From Acanthacorydalis orientalis (lineage: Eukaryota > Arthropoda > Insecta > Megaloptera > Corydalidae), in contig CM068315.1 of the NCBI GenBank assembly GCA_034766995.1, positions 5,744,611 to 5,808,610 of the forward strand: a DNA stretch of 64,000 nt. The letters are read 5' to 3'. Below the pieces are notes generated by a model. The model did not search any database and was not told the origin of the DNA. It saw only the letters and a program-made list of their open reading frames with translations. Of this stretch, positions 41,332 through 58,500 are shown in pieces; position 1 is the first letter of the stretch; each line of letters opens with the position of its first letter. The translations under genes were made by a program, and so were the position numbers.

Positions 41332-41575
41332 CCCTTTCGTCACTAACGGGATACATATGTACCACCGATTTTCAATAATTCCTGTCGGCAAAATACTTAA
41401 CATAGTTAACCAACTATAAAATATTCATGGGATAAAACTTCCCAGGACTATGTCTTTTATCTAAGTTGTAGGAACATTTTTGAACAATAATTTCGGCCAA
41501 TTTTAACTACCCCTTATTCCAATTAATTACCATTTACCGAAATTAATCGAAACCAAAGAAGTCGTATTGAAAGGG
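41332..41575. mobile_element. Candidate piggyBac-like MITE, 244 bp
   Basis: The left end reads CCCTTTCGTCACTAACGGG and the reverse complement of the right end reads CCCTTTCAATACGACTTC, so the first seven bases match. The flanks are TTTA on the left and TTAA on the right. TTAA targets with CCCTTTS-type ends are known for piggyBac-like elements; one changed base in the left copy would explain TTTA. There is no transposase frame. Confidence 0.5.
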
Positions 41576-42599
41576 TTAAATCATCGAGTTGTTCAACTAC
41601 CACAAATCTACAGTAGTGTTGACGAGAGTATACATAATCTATTTGGTTAAAAAATTCCCAGCCATAAATAATTATGAAGATTAAAACTAATAATAGATTA
41701 GTATTGAGAAATCGAATGAATAAGGTGGATGAAGTAGAATTTTTTATTGCGGTTTATTAATTATTCAATCATGAAATACAGTTATTTTGCCATGCTGCAA
41801 TATAATTGGATTTCGGCTTATCTATACAGGATGTTTTTCGATTCACTTTTTTTACACACAGTTTTTACTTTTCAACATTTCATAGCAACTTATTTTTTTC
41901 ATACCTAATTTCAGATGTATTCAGTATTTTGCGTTATGTAGTTATAAAAGAGATATACAATGTCAATACCACTCAATTGATAAAAAGTGCATAATATATA
42001 TTATTAATTGTGTTTAGCCATCATTATTCTTAATGCGCTGCATTTCTTTCTATTTCTACCTAACGTCGCTATCGATGATGAATTCAAATAAAATCTATTT
42101 TAATTATTTCGCCCAGATAAAAGATTCGTGTTCATTCGTTGAGTTTCTGTATCCTATTTGTATGAATTAGTACAGGATATAGATAGGCTTTTTATACAAT
42201 GCAAATACAAATGAATCTACTATTTATAAAATGTAGTCCTATTTTAAAAAGTATTTTATACACTATACAATATTTATCTAAAATATTTCACATTCATTAA
42301 CAATGAATTATATCAATTTTTTATCAATAACTGTCGGGCATATTTAAAACAAAAAAAAATTGTATATAGATTAATAGGTATAAAGAGCAAATGTCGATTT
42401 TCTTATTTACTTTACTCGTTTAAAATCATTTTAAATATGTTTTCCCTATTAATTTCAGTGTTTAAATCTCTTGCACTTATTATTGAATTAGCTTTTATCA
42501 ATGCATTAAATTCTTTAAAATTGAATGGTCTTGTATTTCTGAAGTTCAATATTATTTTTTACTTTATATTTTTTAAAAAAATAATTTAACAACCTAATA

Positions 42600-43259
42600 G
42601 AGTGAACCCTCTATAATGCGGTACTCACATAACGCGGTTTCCATGTAACGCGGAAAAAATGCGACAGCCTTCCTATAACGCCGTGCTCTTATAACACGGT
42701 TTCTATATAATACAATTTAATTAGCTTAAGCAGTCTCCCTATAGCATGAATTTTTCTATTACATTTTTACGGTTGCAATTAATGGGGGATTGCTCTGTAA
42801 ACGTAGAAATGATGCAGCATTGGTGTTTTTTTATCAAAAATAATGCTTAAAACAGATTGTACAGGCACGACGATATTATTGGCTGTCGTGTGCTCACGTG
42901 ACTTTATCCAATAGCTCAGCTGAACTGCCGCTATCGCTGCCACTGCCTGTGCAATCTGTTTTAAGCGTAATTCAGTAGACGATTTGTTTTAAATGAATTT
43001 GTTTTAAATAATTTTCTGATATGAACTCTTAAATTCAATAAAAATAATTTGAAATATGTAAACATACATTTATTGCCTTTTGTATCTATAAAATTTTATT
43101 TCATAACCGTATTCATCATAACATGGTGCTCTGAAAATGCAATTTTCATATAATGCAGAACGAATCAACCTGATTTATGGGTACTTACTTCTGAGTTTCA
43201 CTTAACACGGTTTCTATATAACGCGGTACGAATTAATCGCGTCTAAGGAGGGTTGACTG
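42600..43259. mobile_element. Candidate pogo/Tigger-like non-autonomous element, 660 bp
   Basis: The left end reads GAGTGAACCCTCTATAATGC and the reverse complement of the right end CAGTCAACCCTCCTTAGACG. Both are flanked by TA. Just inside both ends lie repeated units of the form TATAACGCGG/TAACACGG/TAATGCGG, in opposite orientations on the two sides. CAGT-AACCCTC ends with TA targets are typical of Tigger/pogo elements. The interior lacks a transposase frame and carries a second inverted repeat at 42846-42965. Confidence 0.7.
42846..42965. repeat. 22-bp inverted repeat inside the pogo/Tigger-like element
   Basis: CTTAAAACAGATTGTACAGG with CA at 42846-42867 is matched in reverse complement by the sequence at 42944-42965, with 21 of 22 positions identical. 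The arms enclose about 76 bp, GC-richer than the rest of the element. Confidence 0.85.
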
Positions 43260-43875
43260 TAATGTTATTATTTAGAAGAAAGAAATTCAAAAATGTTCTT
43301 AAATTTAATGCATGAAATTAAATTTTTATCTGTTTTAGAATTATAAATATGCAAGAAATATAATTCAAAACACTGAAATATCTTTTAATATATTTTCGGT
43401 TAAAAATTAACATGATTTCTTATCATACTATTTAAAATTACTTAACTCTTCATTGAATTCAACACATCTTTCTATAAAATAATTATTTTTTTGTGTATTA
43501 TCAAGTTAGAAAAGAAAAATTAAAAAAAATTTATGAATAATACAAACCGTTCATATACGTTTCATGTTAAGTATAATTTCAATAAATGTAACCATCATTC
43601 AAATAAACTTTATTCCTCAAATGTTAAAATCCAACTACATTCAAAATATCAGGCTATCATTTTAAAAAATATCATTTTCCCCTAATATTTTAGATACAAA
43701 ATTATTATCCAATATTTATTGAATTATTGTTGTTCCTATAATATAATATTTATATTTAGTCTTGTATTAATAAATTATTTAAAAAAAAACTGTGAAGGTC
43801 GATTTAAAATATTATTTAATATTTAATGAAGTGAATCCTTAGTTTATTTAATTCTATATTTTTATATACTTGTTT

Positions 43876-43876
<1 letters not shown>

Positions 43877-43968
<92 letters not shown>

Positions 43969-43970
43969 TA
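43877..43970. repeat. (TA)n microsatellite with GTATA interruptions
   Basis: About 90 bp of TA with two TGTATA interruptions, upstream of the decarboxylase gene. Confidence 0.95.
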
Positions 43971-44298
43971 ATTTACCAATTCAAATAATATAAAATAAAA
44001 AATATGAAAATAAAAAGGAGAACAGATAGTATGAATAATTTATTGTATTGCAGCCAGGTAATATTGTAATAATTATTGGAAGTCTGGGTTTTCCTTATCA
44101 AATTAATCCACATGATTATATTTTCCAAGAAATTTATATGCGTATCTGTTTCCCTACAAAAGAGGGATTTTTAAACACTAAAAGTGAAATAGTCGATATA
44201 AATGAGTAAATGCAGTAAACATACAAACATATTACCAAACCATGGCCAATTCACAACAGGGAAAGTATTAATCATGCAACAAGGTCTTCCCGCCACTG

Positions 44299-44312
44299 CG
44301 ATCACGTGATCG
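44299..44312. promoter_or_regulatory. 14-bp perfect palindrome with E-box, upstream of the decarboxylase
   Basis: CGATCACGTGATCG reads the same on both strands and centres on CACGTG, the canonical E-box bound by bHLH-PAS and Myc-type factors. It lies about 150 bp before the preferred start codon. Regulatory function is inference. Confidence 0.4.
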
Positions 44313-44463
44313 GTTTTAATTGTTATATATGAGTTTTTTGAACATTTCGAGGCATTCTTGTCTTGAAACCGAAGTGTTGTACGTCTTCACAAATTGTTTG
44401 TCAAGTACTGGCAGGAGTGCATATCTGTACAATATACACATCGAAGTTTTAGCGCACGACAAA

Positions 44464-49364
<4,901 letters not shown>

Positions 49365-49730
49365 ATATAACAACAATAATTATTATTATATTTATTTAAA
49401 TGTATATATTATTATTTAAGTAGTGAAGAAGTAGATGAAAATAAATGGTAATTGAATACATATCAAATTAATTATAATAAATAACAGAATCATTAGTAAC
49501 ATGAAGGTAAATTTCAAAGAGTATTAAAATTTATCAGCTTTTTAATCTCTTATTTTCATCATAGGACTTCAGTGGTTAATATTATTTATATAAAATGTTA
49601 GTTTAATTGTGATAATTATTGAAAATTGTATTTTAATTCTTGGTGTTATAACAATATGTAATAAACTCATGCCAAATATTTCTATTGTTACTCTGTATTT
49701 TTTTTGTTTAAGACAGCATATATATGTATA

Positions 49731-49787
<57 letters not shown>

Positions 49788-51211
49788 GGGGAGAGAAAGA
49801 TGTATGTGTAAAATATTATCAATCTTAAAAATGTTTCATTTCCTTCCTCTCGAATGCACAATTTCATCCTAAGTATGTAAATTAATAAATAATAAAAAAC
49901 AAAATATTTTTTTTTATTATAAGCTTCGACTTTTCTTCGCAATGGTTGATTGCATCTTATTTTTATCCTATGCTGTAAATATTAAATACAGAATTTTAGA
50001 ACGAAAAATAAAGTGAAAGTAATGATAGAGTAATTTTAATCTGTTTCAGTTTGTCGAAATATTATCCTACTTTATTGTAAAAATGTGATAATCTATAAAA
50101 AAAAACCTTATTCAAAGGAGTAATTAAAAAGGAGCGATTGTATGGATTAAGTAATAAGGCGAGTTGAACGGGTAAAAAATTCTAATGTAAATTCAATAAA
50201 TTCATTAGGTGACTATAAAAATTTATTTAAAAAATAAAATTCAGTTTTTTTTACAACGCTCTTGAATTACTTCAGTCGTGGTTACATTACTCTTTATGTA
50301 TATATAAGGAATAGTGACAGAGAATTATATTAATCTCTCTGTGTATATAAGAGAATTTTCGTGCGATGATATTGTTTTATTTTCTAGTGTTTTTTCCATT
50401 TTCCTTTGCGGGATGTTAGGACCCCTTTCCCCCGGGTGCGTCACTGTTATCAATTGCTGAAAACCAAGAGTTTCATCATCCAGTTTTATCAAAACGTCCA
50501 CCTGTTCCGTTGATTCGAATTAATTGGTATCCTGAATAATTATGACTAAACTGGTAGGTGATTAGTGTATTATTTAAATGTTTTATGTGTGATACTTGAT
50601 CAAATACACATTCAAATATAAATAAGGCTGGCGTTCAGAAATTTCATAAAATATAGTTTATCAAAGCATTACATACTCTTCCGACTAAACAATCGTTTTA
50701 CTTTTTGTTAAGTATAACATAATCAGTATATAACATTATTTTATATTTGGCGCGACCGCAAAGCATAGTTAAAGAAAACCTCCAGACAATTTATACCATT
50801 GAGCTTAAATGTAATGAATTAATATATTTAACCCTATTGACAAATACTAAGTACCTACTAGTCACTGTAGTATCTATTGTCAATTATGGATAATTACTTC
50901 ACTAACATTTTTAGATAATAATTTTCGCGATGTTTTTAATTTTTCATAAATCTATATTAAAAAATGAATATTTTATTTATTCTTTTATTTACAAATCTAC
51001 GCTGAATGATTAATGTGACGTGTTTCATTTGCATGGTCAGTTACATAAACGGTTAAATGACTATCAATAACTTTTTATATAGTTTAACAAAGAATTATCA
51101 TTGAATGTAATGAAAAGGTATCAAAAATTTAAAATGTATTTAAATAGTAAACTAAAACATATAACCAGAAAGAACAAAGTAAATATTGGGGAGAAAAAAC
51201 ATCAATGAAAA

Positions 51212-51303
<92 letters not shown>

Positions 51304-51700
51304 TTCATGTTATTTGATTTTTTTTAAAAATGCTTTAATATTTCAATCTTAAGAACTGATCGAAAATCAAATCAATAGCACAAGTTAGCGAAATCATTTC
51401 TAGATCAAGTAGATCAATTTTAAATCAACAATTATTTATATGTTAGTTATTTGTTATTTCAAGACGATTTCTAAACTGTTTTTCATGTAAACGTAATAAT
51501 TGATTTACGTAGGACAGCATTCGAAATATTTTTAAGGTAAAACAAAGACAAAGACATACTCATTCTTTGTTTCATCGAATTGCAGAAGAACGTCGATGTG
51601 TAGTGCTCAATATGTCGTTGTATTGCGATTTTGCCCTATGAGTGTTGTATTTCAATAGTGATTTATATTTAATAAATATTATTACTTTTATTGTTTATTT
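49365..51700. other. Decarboxylase 3' UTR and intergenic DNA before LENG8
   Basis: No gene is seen. The first 120 bp or so are probably 3' UTR. A (TA)n tract at 49739-49777 passes into CACAGAGAGGGGGAGAG. A GC-richer patch at about 50400-50530, including CCCCTTTCCCCCGGG, is unexplained. A (TA)n run lies at 51215-51299. Confidence 0.6.
51215..51299. repeat. (TA)n microsatellite, about 85 bp
   Basis: Pure TA, about 660 bp upstream of the LENG8 coding start. Confidence 0.95.
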
Positions 51701-51735
51701 TATTTTCTTCTTATTTACGATAGGATCGTGTAAAG

Positions 51736-51921
51736 GTACGTTTAAGTAATATCTTTAAATATTATATTTAGTAAATAGTCAGTGGACCAGTTCATTATGT
51801 GTGTGGTATGGTCTATATTCTTAAAATTTGTTTTTGAAAATGTAGTTTGTACATCGTTTATATTCATTATTTTACATGTTGTGTTTCGCAAATGCACTAA
51901 AACAGTTTTTTTTTATTATAG
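51736..51921 (+). other. Probable 5' UTR intron of the LENG8 gene
   Basis: A good donor (AAAG/GTACGT at 51735/51736) and a polypyrimidine-AG acceptor (TTTTTATTATAG ending at 51921) lie just upstream of the coding exon. This implies a non-coding first exon ending at 51735. It is inferred from splice signals only. Confidence 0.4.
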
Positions 51922-51964
51922 ATATCAACTAAATTGAATAAGTATTTCGTGAGTGTTTTACAAA

Positions 51965-54900
51965 ATGGCGGACAAATCGTCCAATGCCGTTCAGCAAGCT
52001 GGACCTCCTCAAGGCCAGCACAGCCCCTGGATGTATAATGCATATAATATGTATAATGCGTATCAATATCCAGCGTTTGCTAATCCTGCTGCGTACGCAC
52101 AATATTATCAATACAATTACAATCAACTTGGATATAATCATAATAATGTTCCTAGTAATAATGCTCCGCCAGGTTTTAGCAACGCAACTATCCCTCCAGT
52201 TGTCAAATCGGACGATAAACAACAAAATAACACGAATATGAACGATTTGCCTCCTTTACCACCAGGTCCTCCCCCATTAATGTCAGTAAATTTCTTACAA
52301 AAACACGAAAACACACCTCCTAAACAAGCACCGAGTGAATTCGGTCCGATTAAATTTAACATCAACAAGCGTACAGGTCTAGGTTTCAATGGCCCATCAG
52401 GTAATAGTGGTTCAGCGAAGAAAAAACGAAAACGTAATAAAAATAATCAACAGAACAATATGTTTAATCATCAACAGCAGCAAGTGATTCAAAATACAAA
52501 TAATTCTATCAATATGCCCCCGTTGCCGCCTCCGGAGAGCGAAATGCCTAAACCGGCTCCTCCACCGGAGACGATGCCTCCTTTACCCCCTCTGCCACCA
52601 CCCGATTCCCCTCCAACACCAAATGAAGGCGCGAAAACTGAACTGCCGGCCGTAGTAAATCGATCACCAATACAAAAATCTTCTACAAATAACGTTTCTG
52701 TCAGATCAAAATTAATTTATAATCCTACTGGTGATTGGCCTCAAACTTTAAAAGATTATGTCAATCGGTGTTATGCTAAATGTAAAACGGATCTTGATAA
52801 AGATCAGGTAGAAATTGTTTTAACAGGAAAGATAACAGCAGCCACGGCTAGTGGTGAATTATATATCAAAGATTGGAATGAAGAGCCTTTACCAAGTATT
52901 CATAGTGAAAGAATGAATCTTGTTGTAAAAACTGTTCCTGGTCAATTGGCAATGTATCAAAATGCACCTGTTGGGAATAATTCTAACAATAATAAACAGA
53001 ATGCTTCTATTAAAAAACCAGGATTGTCTGCGGCAATGGGTGCGCGATTGGGTGCTCGAGCTTCAACGTTGAGAGGCAGGTCGCGTAGTCGCTCAAGCTC
53101 TCGTTCGCCACCCAACCGCTATAGAAGAGATTCTCGGTCAGGATCAAGGAGTCCACGTAAAAGAAAGACTAGCAGGTTAGTTGATGTGAATTTAATATCA
53201 ATTCCTGTGTTTAAAGCAACACAAAGAATGTGTTCAAGTATTTTTGTGAAATTTTAGACAAAACTTTTTATATTGAACAATTACATGTTTTTAACATTTA
53301 ACATTATCACATCTTTTTCAGTTCATCAAGCAGTAATGAAAGTTTCATATCATTAACTCCAAAGGCGAAAAAAGGTCGAGGTAAAATTACAGATAGATTA
53401 GGGAAACAAAATAATACAAAATTAAGTAAGAAAGCACAAAAGGCAGCGAAGAAATCTTTTTATGCTGAATTCAATGCGATTGGCGGTGATGTTGAGGGCA
53501 ACAGCGAAAGACTTCAACAGAGAGCTGCTCGTTTTAACAATCCTAAAAACGTAGCTAGTGTTGCATCATCAATTTCAATGAACGGCACTGGAAAAAAGAA
53601 GAAGAACAATAGTTTATCATTAAATAGGTTTACAGAAGATGTTAGTGGCGATTTTGAATGGACCGATATACATATTGTAGGTACTTCACAGGAATTAGAA
53701 AAATCTTTTTTGCGTTTAACGAAAGCACCTTCACCATCTGAAGTGAGACCTGTTGACGTGCTCAAATTATCATTGAAGAATGTAAAGGAAAAGTGGATCG
53801 AGAAGAAGGATTATTTTTATGCTTGTGATCAATTAAAATCAATAAGACAGGATTTAACTGTAAGAATTTTATTGTCAATACATGTATTACTATTAATTAA
53901 TGTTATTGTTTTCAGGTACAAGGGGTAAGGGATGTATTCACTGTAGAAGTATATGAAACACATGCTCGAATAGCTTTAGAAAATGGTGATCATGAAGAAT
54001 TCAACCAATGTCAAACACAATTAAAAATGCTGTATTCTGAAGTTGGTGGAAAAAATTGTATGGAATTTATGGCTTATAGAATATTATATTATATTTTTAC
54101 AAAAAATACTTTAGGTAAGGTTTTTTTTTTAAATATCTTATACATATGAAAGTGAAAATTGATTAACAAAAAACACTATATTATAGATATTATGACTATA
54201 ATGAAGTCATTGACATTAGAGGACAAGCAAGATGAATGTGTGAAACATGCTTTACAGTTCAGGTCAGCATGGAGTTTAAATAATTTTCATAAAATTTTTA
54301 AATTGTATACAGAAGCACCGAAGATGGCATCATATCTCATATCTTGGTTTATTGAACGTGAACGTAAGATCTGCCTTAAACACATTATCAAATCGTACGT
54401 ATTTAAAAAGGTTTATTATTATTATTGTTGTTGATTTTTTAAAATAGGAAGGTGATATTATTTTCTATGGCAAATATGTGAATTAATAACTGACGTGTAT
54501 ATGATTGTGTGTGTATATGTATATAATTTCAGTCATTTACATACATAACTATTTTAATTGTTTGTAACATTGAGTTAAGTTTATACAGATCAATTGTACA
54601 ATGTTTTGTTTTAGTTTTGTAGGTAGTTTTCTTTCTTAGCAGTTTCAAAACCTTTGTAAATATTGTTTTTTTTTTTTTTTACTATAAGTAAGATATAAAA
54701 AGTATGTCAATTCTTTTATACTTCTAAGCATACATATAACAAATAAGGACTTCAAACCAAAAATTGTGGTCATTGTTATCAAAAGTTTCAATTTACTTTT
54801 GTTAAAGTAAAATTACTGCTGAAAACAGCATTGTATTAAAAACTTTTTAACAAAGTATGTTGTTTTAGTATGTTATTTTTAGCATATTTGATCATTAGAT

Positions 54901-55586
54901 ATCTAGGTTTAAAAATTTTTGAATATAAGAGATTAATGATGTATGGAGCCTGAGATAGTATTCATAATGTAATTATTCTAAAATATGATTTTCAGGAATA
55001 GGACTACCATTGGAATTAAAAAAATGTGTGTGTGTGTATTATGCATTACAAAAATATTGCCTCGTTTATTAATGAAAATTGATTACTTGTGCATATTTTT
55101 TTTATTGTTTGATGATTGGAGCAAATTATTTTCTTTTGTAGTAATACATATTATTTTTATAGTTAGTAATACATATTATTTTTATAGTTAGTATTTATAT
55201 ATTGTTATTTTAAAAAAAATTGTTTTGTAATCAACATTTTCTTTTAGCATTTGATAATACTTTATATGAAATCGGTGTTCAATATGTACTTTATAATGAA
55301 TTTTTTACAGTCAGTGTAGCTGATTGATTCTTTTTGAATCATCGTCTATTAATGAATAAGTAAATATTAAATGCCGATTACAGTTAATAGTTTTTAACAT
55401 GTTTTTATGACTGTTCAATTTAGCTATCGTCAAACAGTGCCGATGCAGACTGTCGCCAAAGAATTGGCATTCGGTTCACCGGACGACTGTTTAGAATTCG
55501 TAACACAATTCGGTGTGGCGTTCAGCGACATTTCAAGGACTCATATCGATTGTAAATCCAGTATGTCGGCATTGCCGAATATGTGA
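51965..55586 (+). CDS. LENG8: LENG8 homologue (SAC3/GANP-THP3 family)
   Basis: Six coding exons: 51965-53175, 53322-53859, 53916-54114, 54187-54394 and 55424-55586 are read with agreeing phases across GT/AG introns; these are five coding segments, and a sixth, non-coding 5' exon is likely. They give about 772 residues, close to the family length of about 800. The N-terminus is Tyr/Asn/Pro-rich ([16 protein letters not shown]), then proline-rich ([11 protein letters not shown]), then SR-like ([19 protein letters not shown]). The conserved part begins with [18 protein letters not shown] and contains [20 protein letters not shown] and [10 protein letters not shown], ending in a winged-helix-like region ([20 protein letters not shown]). 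This is the SAC3/GANP domain as in human LENG8 and yeast Thp3, which act in nuclear mRNA metabolism. The start at 51965 has CAAAATGG context; the frame extends a few codons upstream without ATG. Confidence 0.93.
54395..55423 (+). other. Last intron of LENG8 (about 1 kb)
   Basis: The donor TC/GTACGT and acceptor TTTAG/CTATCG rejoin a serine codon. It contains a poly(T) stretch at 54667-54680, several short open frames of no apparent meaning, and a 25-bp tandem duplication at 55141-55190. Confidence 0.75.
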
Positions 55587-58500
55587 ACGCGTTTTCTCCG
55601 TCATACTACTGCATATCGCTCAGGGAAATTTGTACAAAATCTTCAGATTAGAATCATAATGGGGATTTTTCTTATTTCAAAATAAAAATAATTCTTCTTG
55701 GGAGATGTTTCGAATTCGTGTAGATCGTCATAAAATTAACACTTCGTTAAAAAAATTCCTCTACAAATAATTTTATAATTTTTTCTTCCCCTCGTGTTTC
55801 ATTATTTAGAATGAATTTGAGATTAAAGATTTTTGAAATATAAACTATAAAAAACATTTAATGAACAAGGAGTGCTTTAAATAATAAACTCAGTGATTTT
55901 AAACAAGTATTCAGACATTGTAATGTGTAGTGATTTTTGTGTATAGAAGGACTTAAAGTTTGTCTTTCCACTCGGTCGTTTAAATTTTTCATAAAATGTG
56001 TTCTTCTGAAGGATGATTATTTCTTCAACAATCATGTACATAAATCAAATCTTGGTAGTTTTTAGCCCCTGAATAATCTGGGAAATGTCCAGTATGTACT
56101 GGTCATTTATGTCAAGTTAATGAAGGTATTTTCTGATTATAAATGCTTCAGTAAATAGCTTCAAACTATCCCATTGATGTTGGAAAATTAAACAGCGTTT
56201 TTCTTCTTGAAAAGTTAAAAGTGATTTTTTAATAAAATCTTTGTGTATTTTCACCCCATCATGAAATGTTCTGCAGAAACAAAGTGCGTCTTCAATTTCA
56301 TCAGTTGCCGTTGCACGTTAATTTCAGATTAATACAACAGCAATTTTGAAATAAATATACAACTACGTTATGATTATGTTTTGTTGAAATTTTAATAATA
56401 AAATCAAAATGGCAGATTCAGAACAATATTTACCAAAAGTGAGCTTAAATCATAGTTCAATATGAATCTATTAAATTTTTATTAACAAAGGAAACCACTT
56501 ATTTATCAGTTTATAATGAAAATTAAAATGAAGAAAATAGTGTATTTGAATTTGTTATCAAAAATTATATAGTTTTGAATTGAATTTTTGGAAAAGAAAA
56601 TAATATCAAAAATGAATTATTGTAATATGAGATGAAACCGAAGACAATACTGTAAAATTTTTAAATTATGCAAGTATGTATGTAATGAAAACCAAAAATG
56701 GATGATCTATATTTATTACAATAATATGTGTCTTGACATCATACAATTATAAAATAATTGAACAAAGCTGCTGATTACATATTGTCAACCATTTTCTTTT
56801 TTTCATGATAACCAACGACCTGTACGCTTGATGTTAATAATTGAATCGTCCAATAATTATAAGGGCATGATAAATATCCATTATCCTTTAATTTCCTTCA
56901 CAGATTAATTCATTTTGTTCTGTGATATTGTTTTATATTTACAATTAATTTTATTATCATAAAGAGTTTTCTTTATGTATTTATTAATAAATAAACAGAA
57001 AATACTATTCTGTTTCTTTGTATAGTAGTTATATGTACATAATCACATCTAAAATAGATAAATTATTTTTTTTATATGTGTTTTTTTTTATCCACACTTA
57101 CATTCCAATGTGAAACAATATATTATCTTTTTTATTTGGTTTTATGAAAAAATCTGATTTGAAACAGTATAAACATATTTTTTTTCAATTTTATTTCTAT
57201 CTAGAAATTAATTTTAGTCATGTTCCAAGGTAATACTTTATTCAACTTGTATATGTGTGTGTGCCATGAAAGCACATCACAAATGTTATTCTTTAATTTA
57301 TTTACAGTTCCATTGAATTATTGTTCAGACTAGTGTTTTTGAATAGAAAATATAATAAAAGTTCACTTTTTAAAATGAAACATTTAAATTTGTTAGAGGT
57401 TTCCTTTTGAACAATTTTTTTTGTGTTAATCTGAACATAATTTTATGTGTTTGTATTTTACAAAATTATGCAAAAATGACAATTTAAAAAAATACGATTG
57501 TTTAGGCAAATATTAAAAAATAAAATATTTTTTACATATTGTCTCATCTGTAAAATGAATAGAACAATGCCACAAAATATTGAAATATTTGAAAATTATG
57601 TTTTTGGCACCTAATTCCGTATGGCTTTTAACCATTTGTGTCTTAGTATCAAACATTTTTTATAAGTATAAACTACTGGTATTGTATTAGAAATAATAAA
57701 GAATAGAAACATTAAAATATTTTACTGTTCATAGTAAAAATTGTTTGAAACATATTCACGTTATGCATATTTCTTAAAATTACATAAGTTTCAAGTACAT
57801 GTGCTTCGCTCATCTACTAATATATTCGATGTACAATCACTACTGTCTAACGCTAAATACACGATTTTTTTTTGTAAACATGTGAATGGATTTGTGACAT
57901 ATTGGGAAGTTATTGTGTAAATTTTGTTATAAACATACCACCAAAACGGTTTGTCAGTAGTTCTGTGCATGGCTGTCAAAATACATTAAGGAAAAAGCTA
58001 AGTAGTATACCTAATCATATGTATGTATACAAACAATTTTGGGACGTAACGATTGTGGGACTATTGTCTATTTTCTAGTCTTTCTAGATCTTAATTTCAT
58101 TCTAAATTTATCCTAATTCTTTAATAAGAATTCTAATTATTAATACAATTTGTATACTTTTAGAAATATAAAATTATTTGCGAGAAAAATTCTAATGTGA
58201 ATTCAGTTATTCAAAGAACGTCTATTACGGGTTTGTTCATTCAAACTTCAATTTAAAAAGCATAGAATTTTTGCACCGAAGAAAAATACTGGATTATTTA
58301 TCTTTAAAACATATAATGGCACACGAAACTGAACGTACACACTCAATACAGTGATTAACGAAATTGAAAAATAATTACACAAATTATTTAATACTTTGTT
58401 GCGTATCGATTTGTACTTATAACGGTTTGAAGACGTCGTGGCATGGATTGGACTAACTTCTGTTACACTAAACGGTATATTTGTCATGTTTGCTGTAGTC

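Noticed and set aside
51929..52389. Frames on both strands overlapping the first LENG8 coding exon
   Set aside because: They are shadow frames in low-complexity Asn/Tyr/Pro-rich coding sequence. The LENG8 frame continues through spliced conserved exons, whereas these do not.
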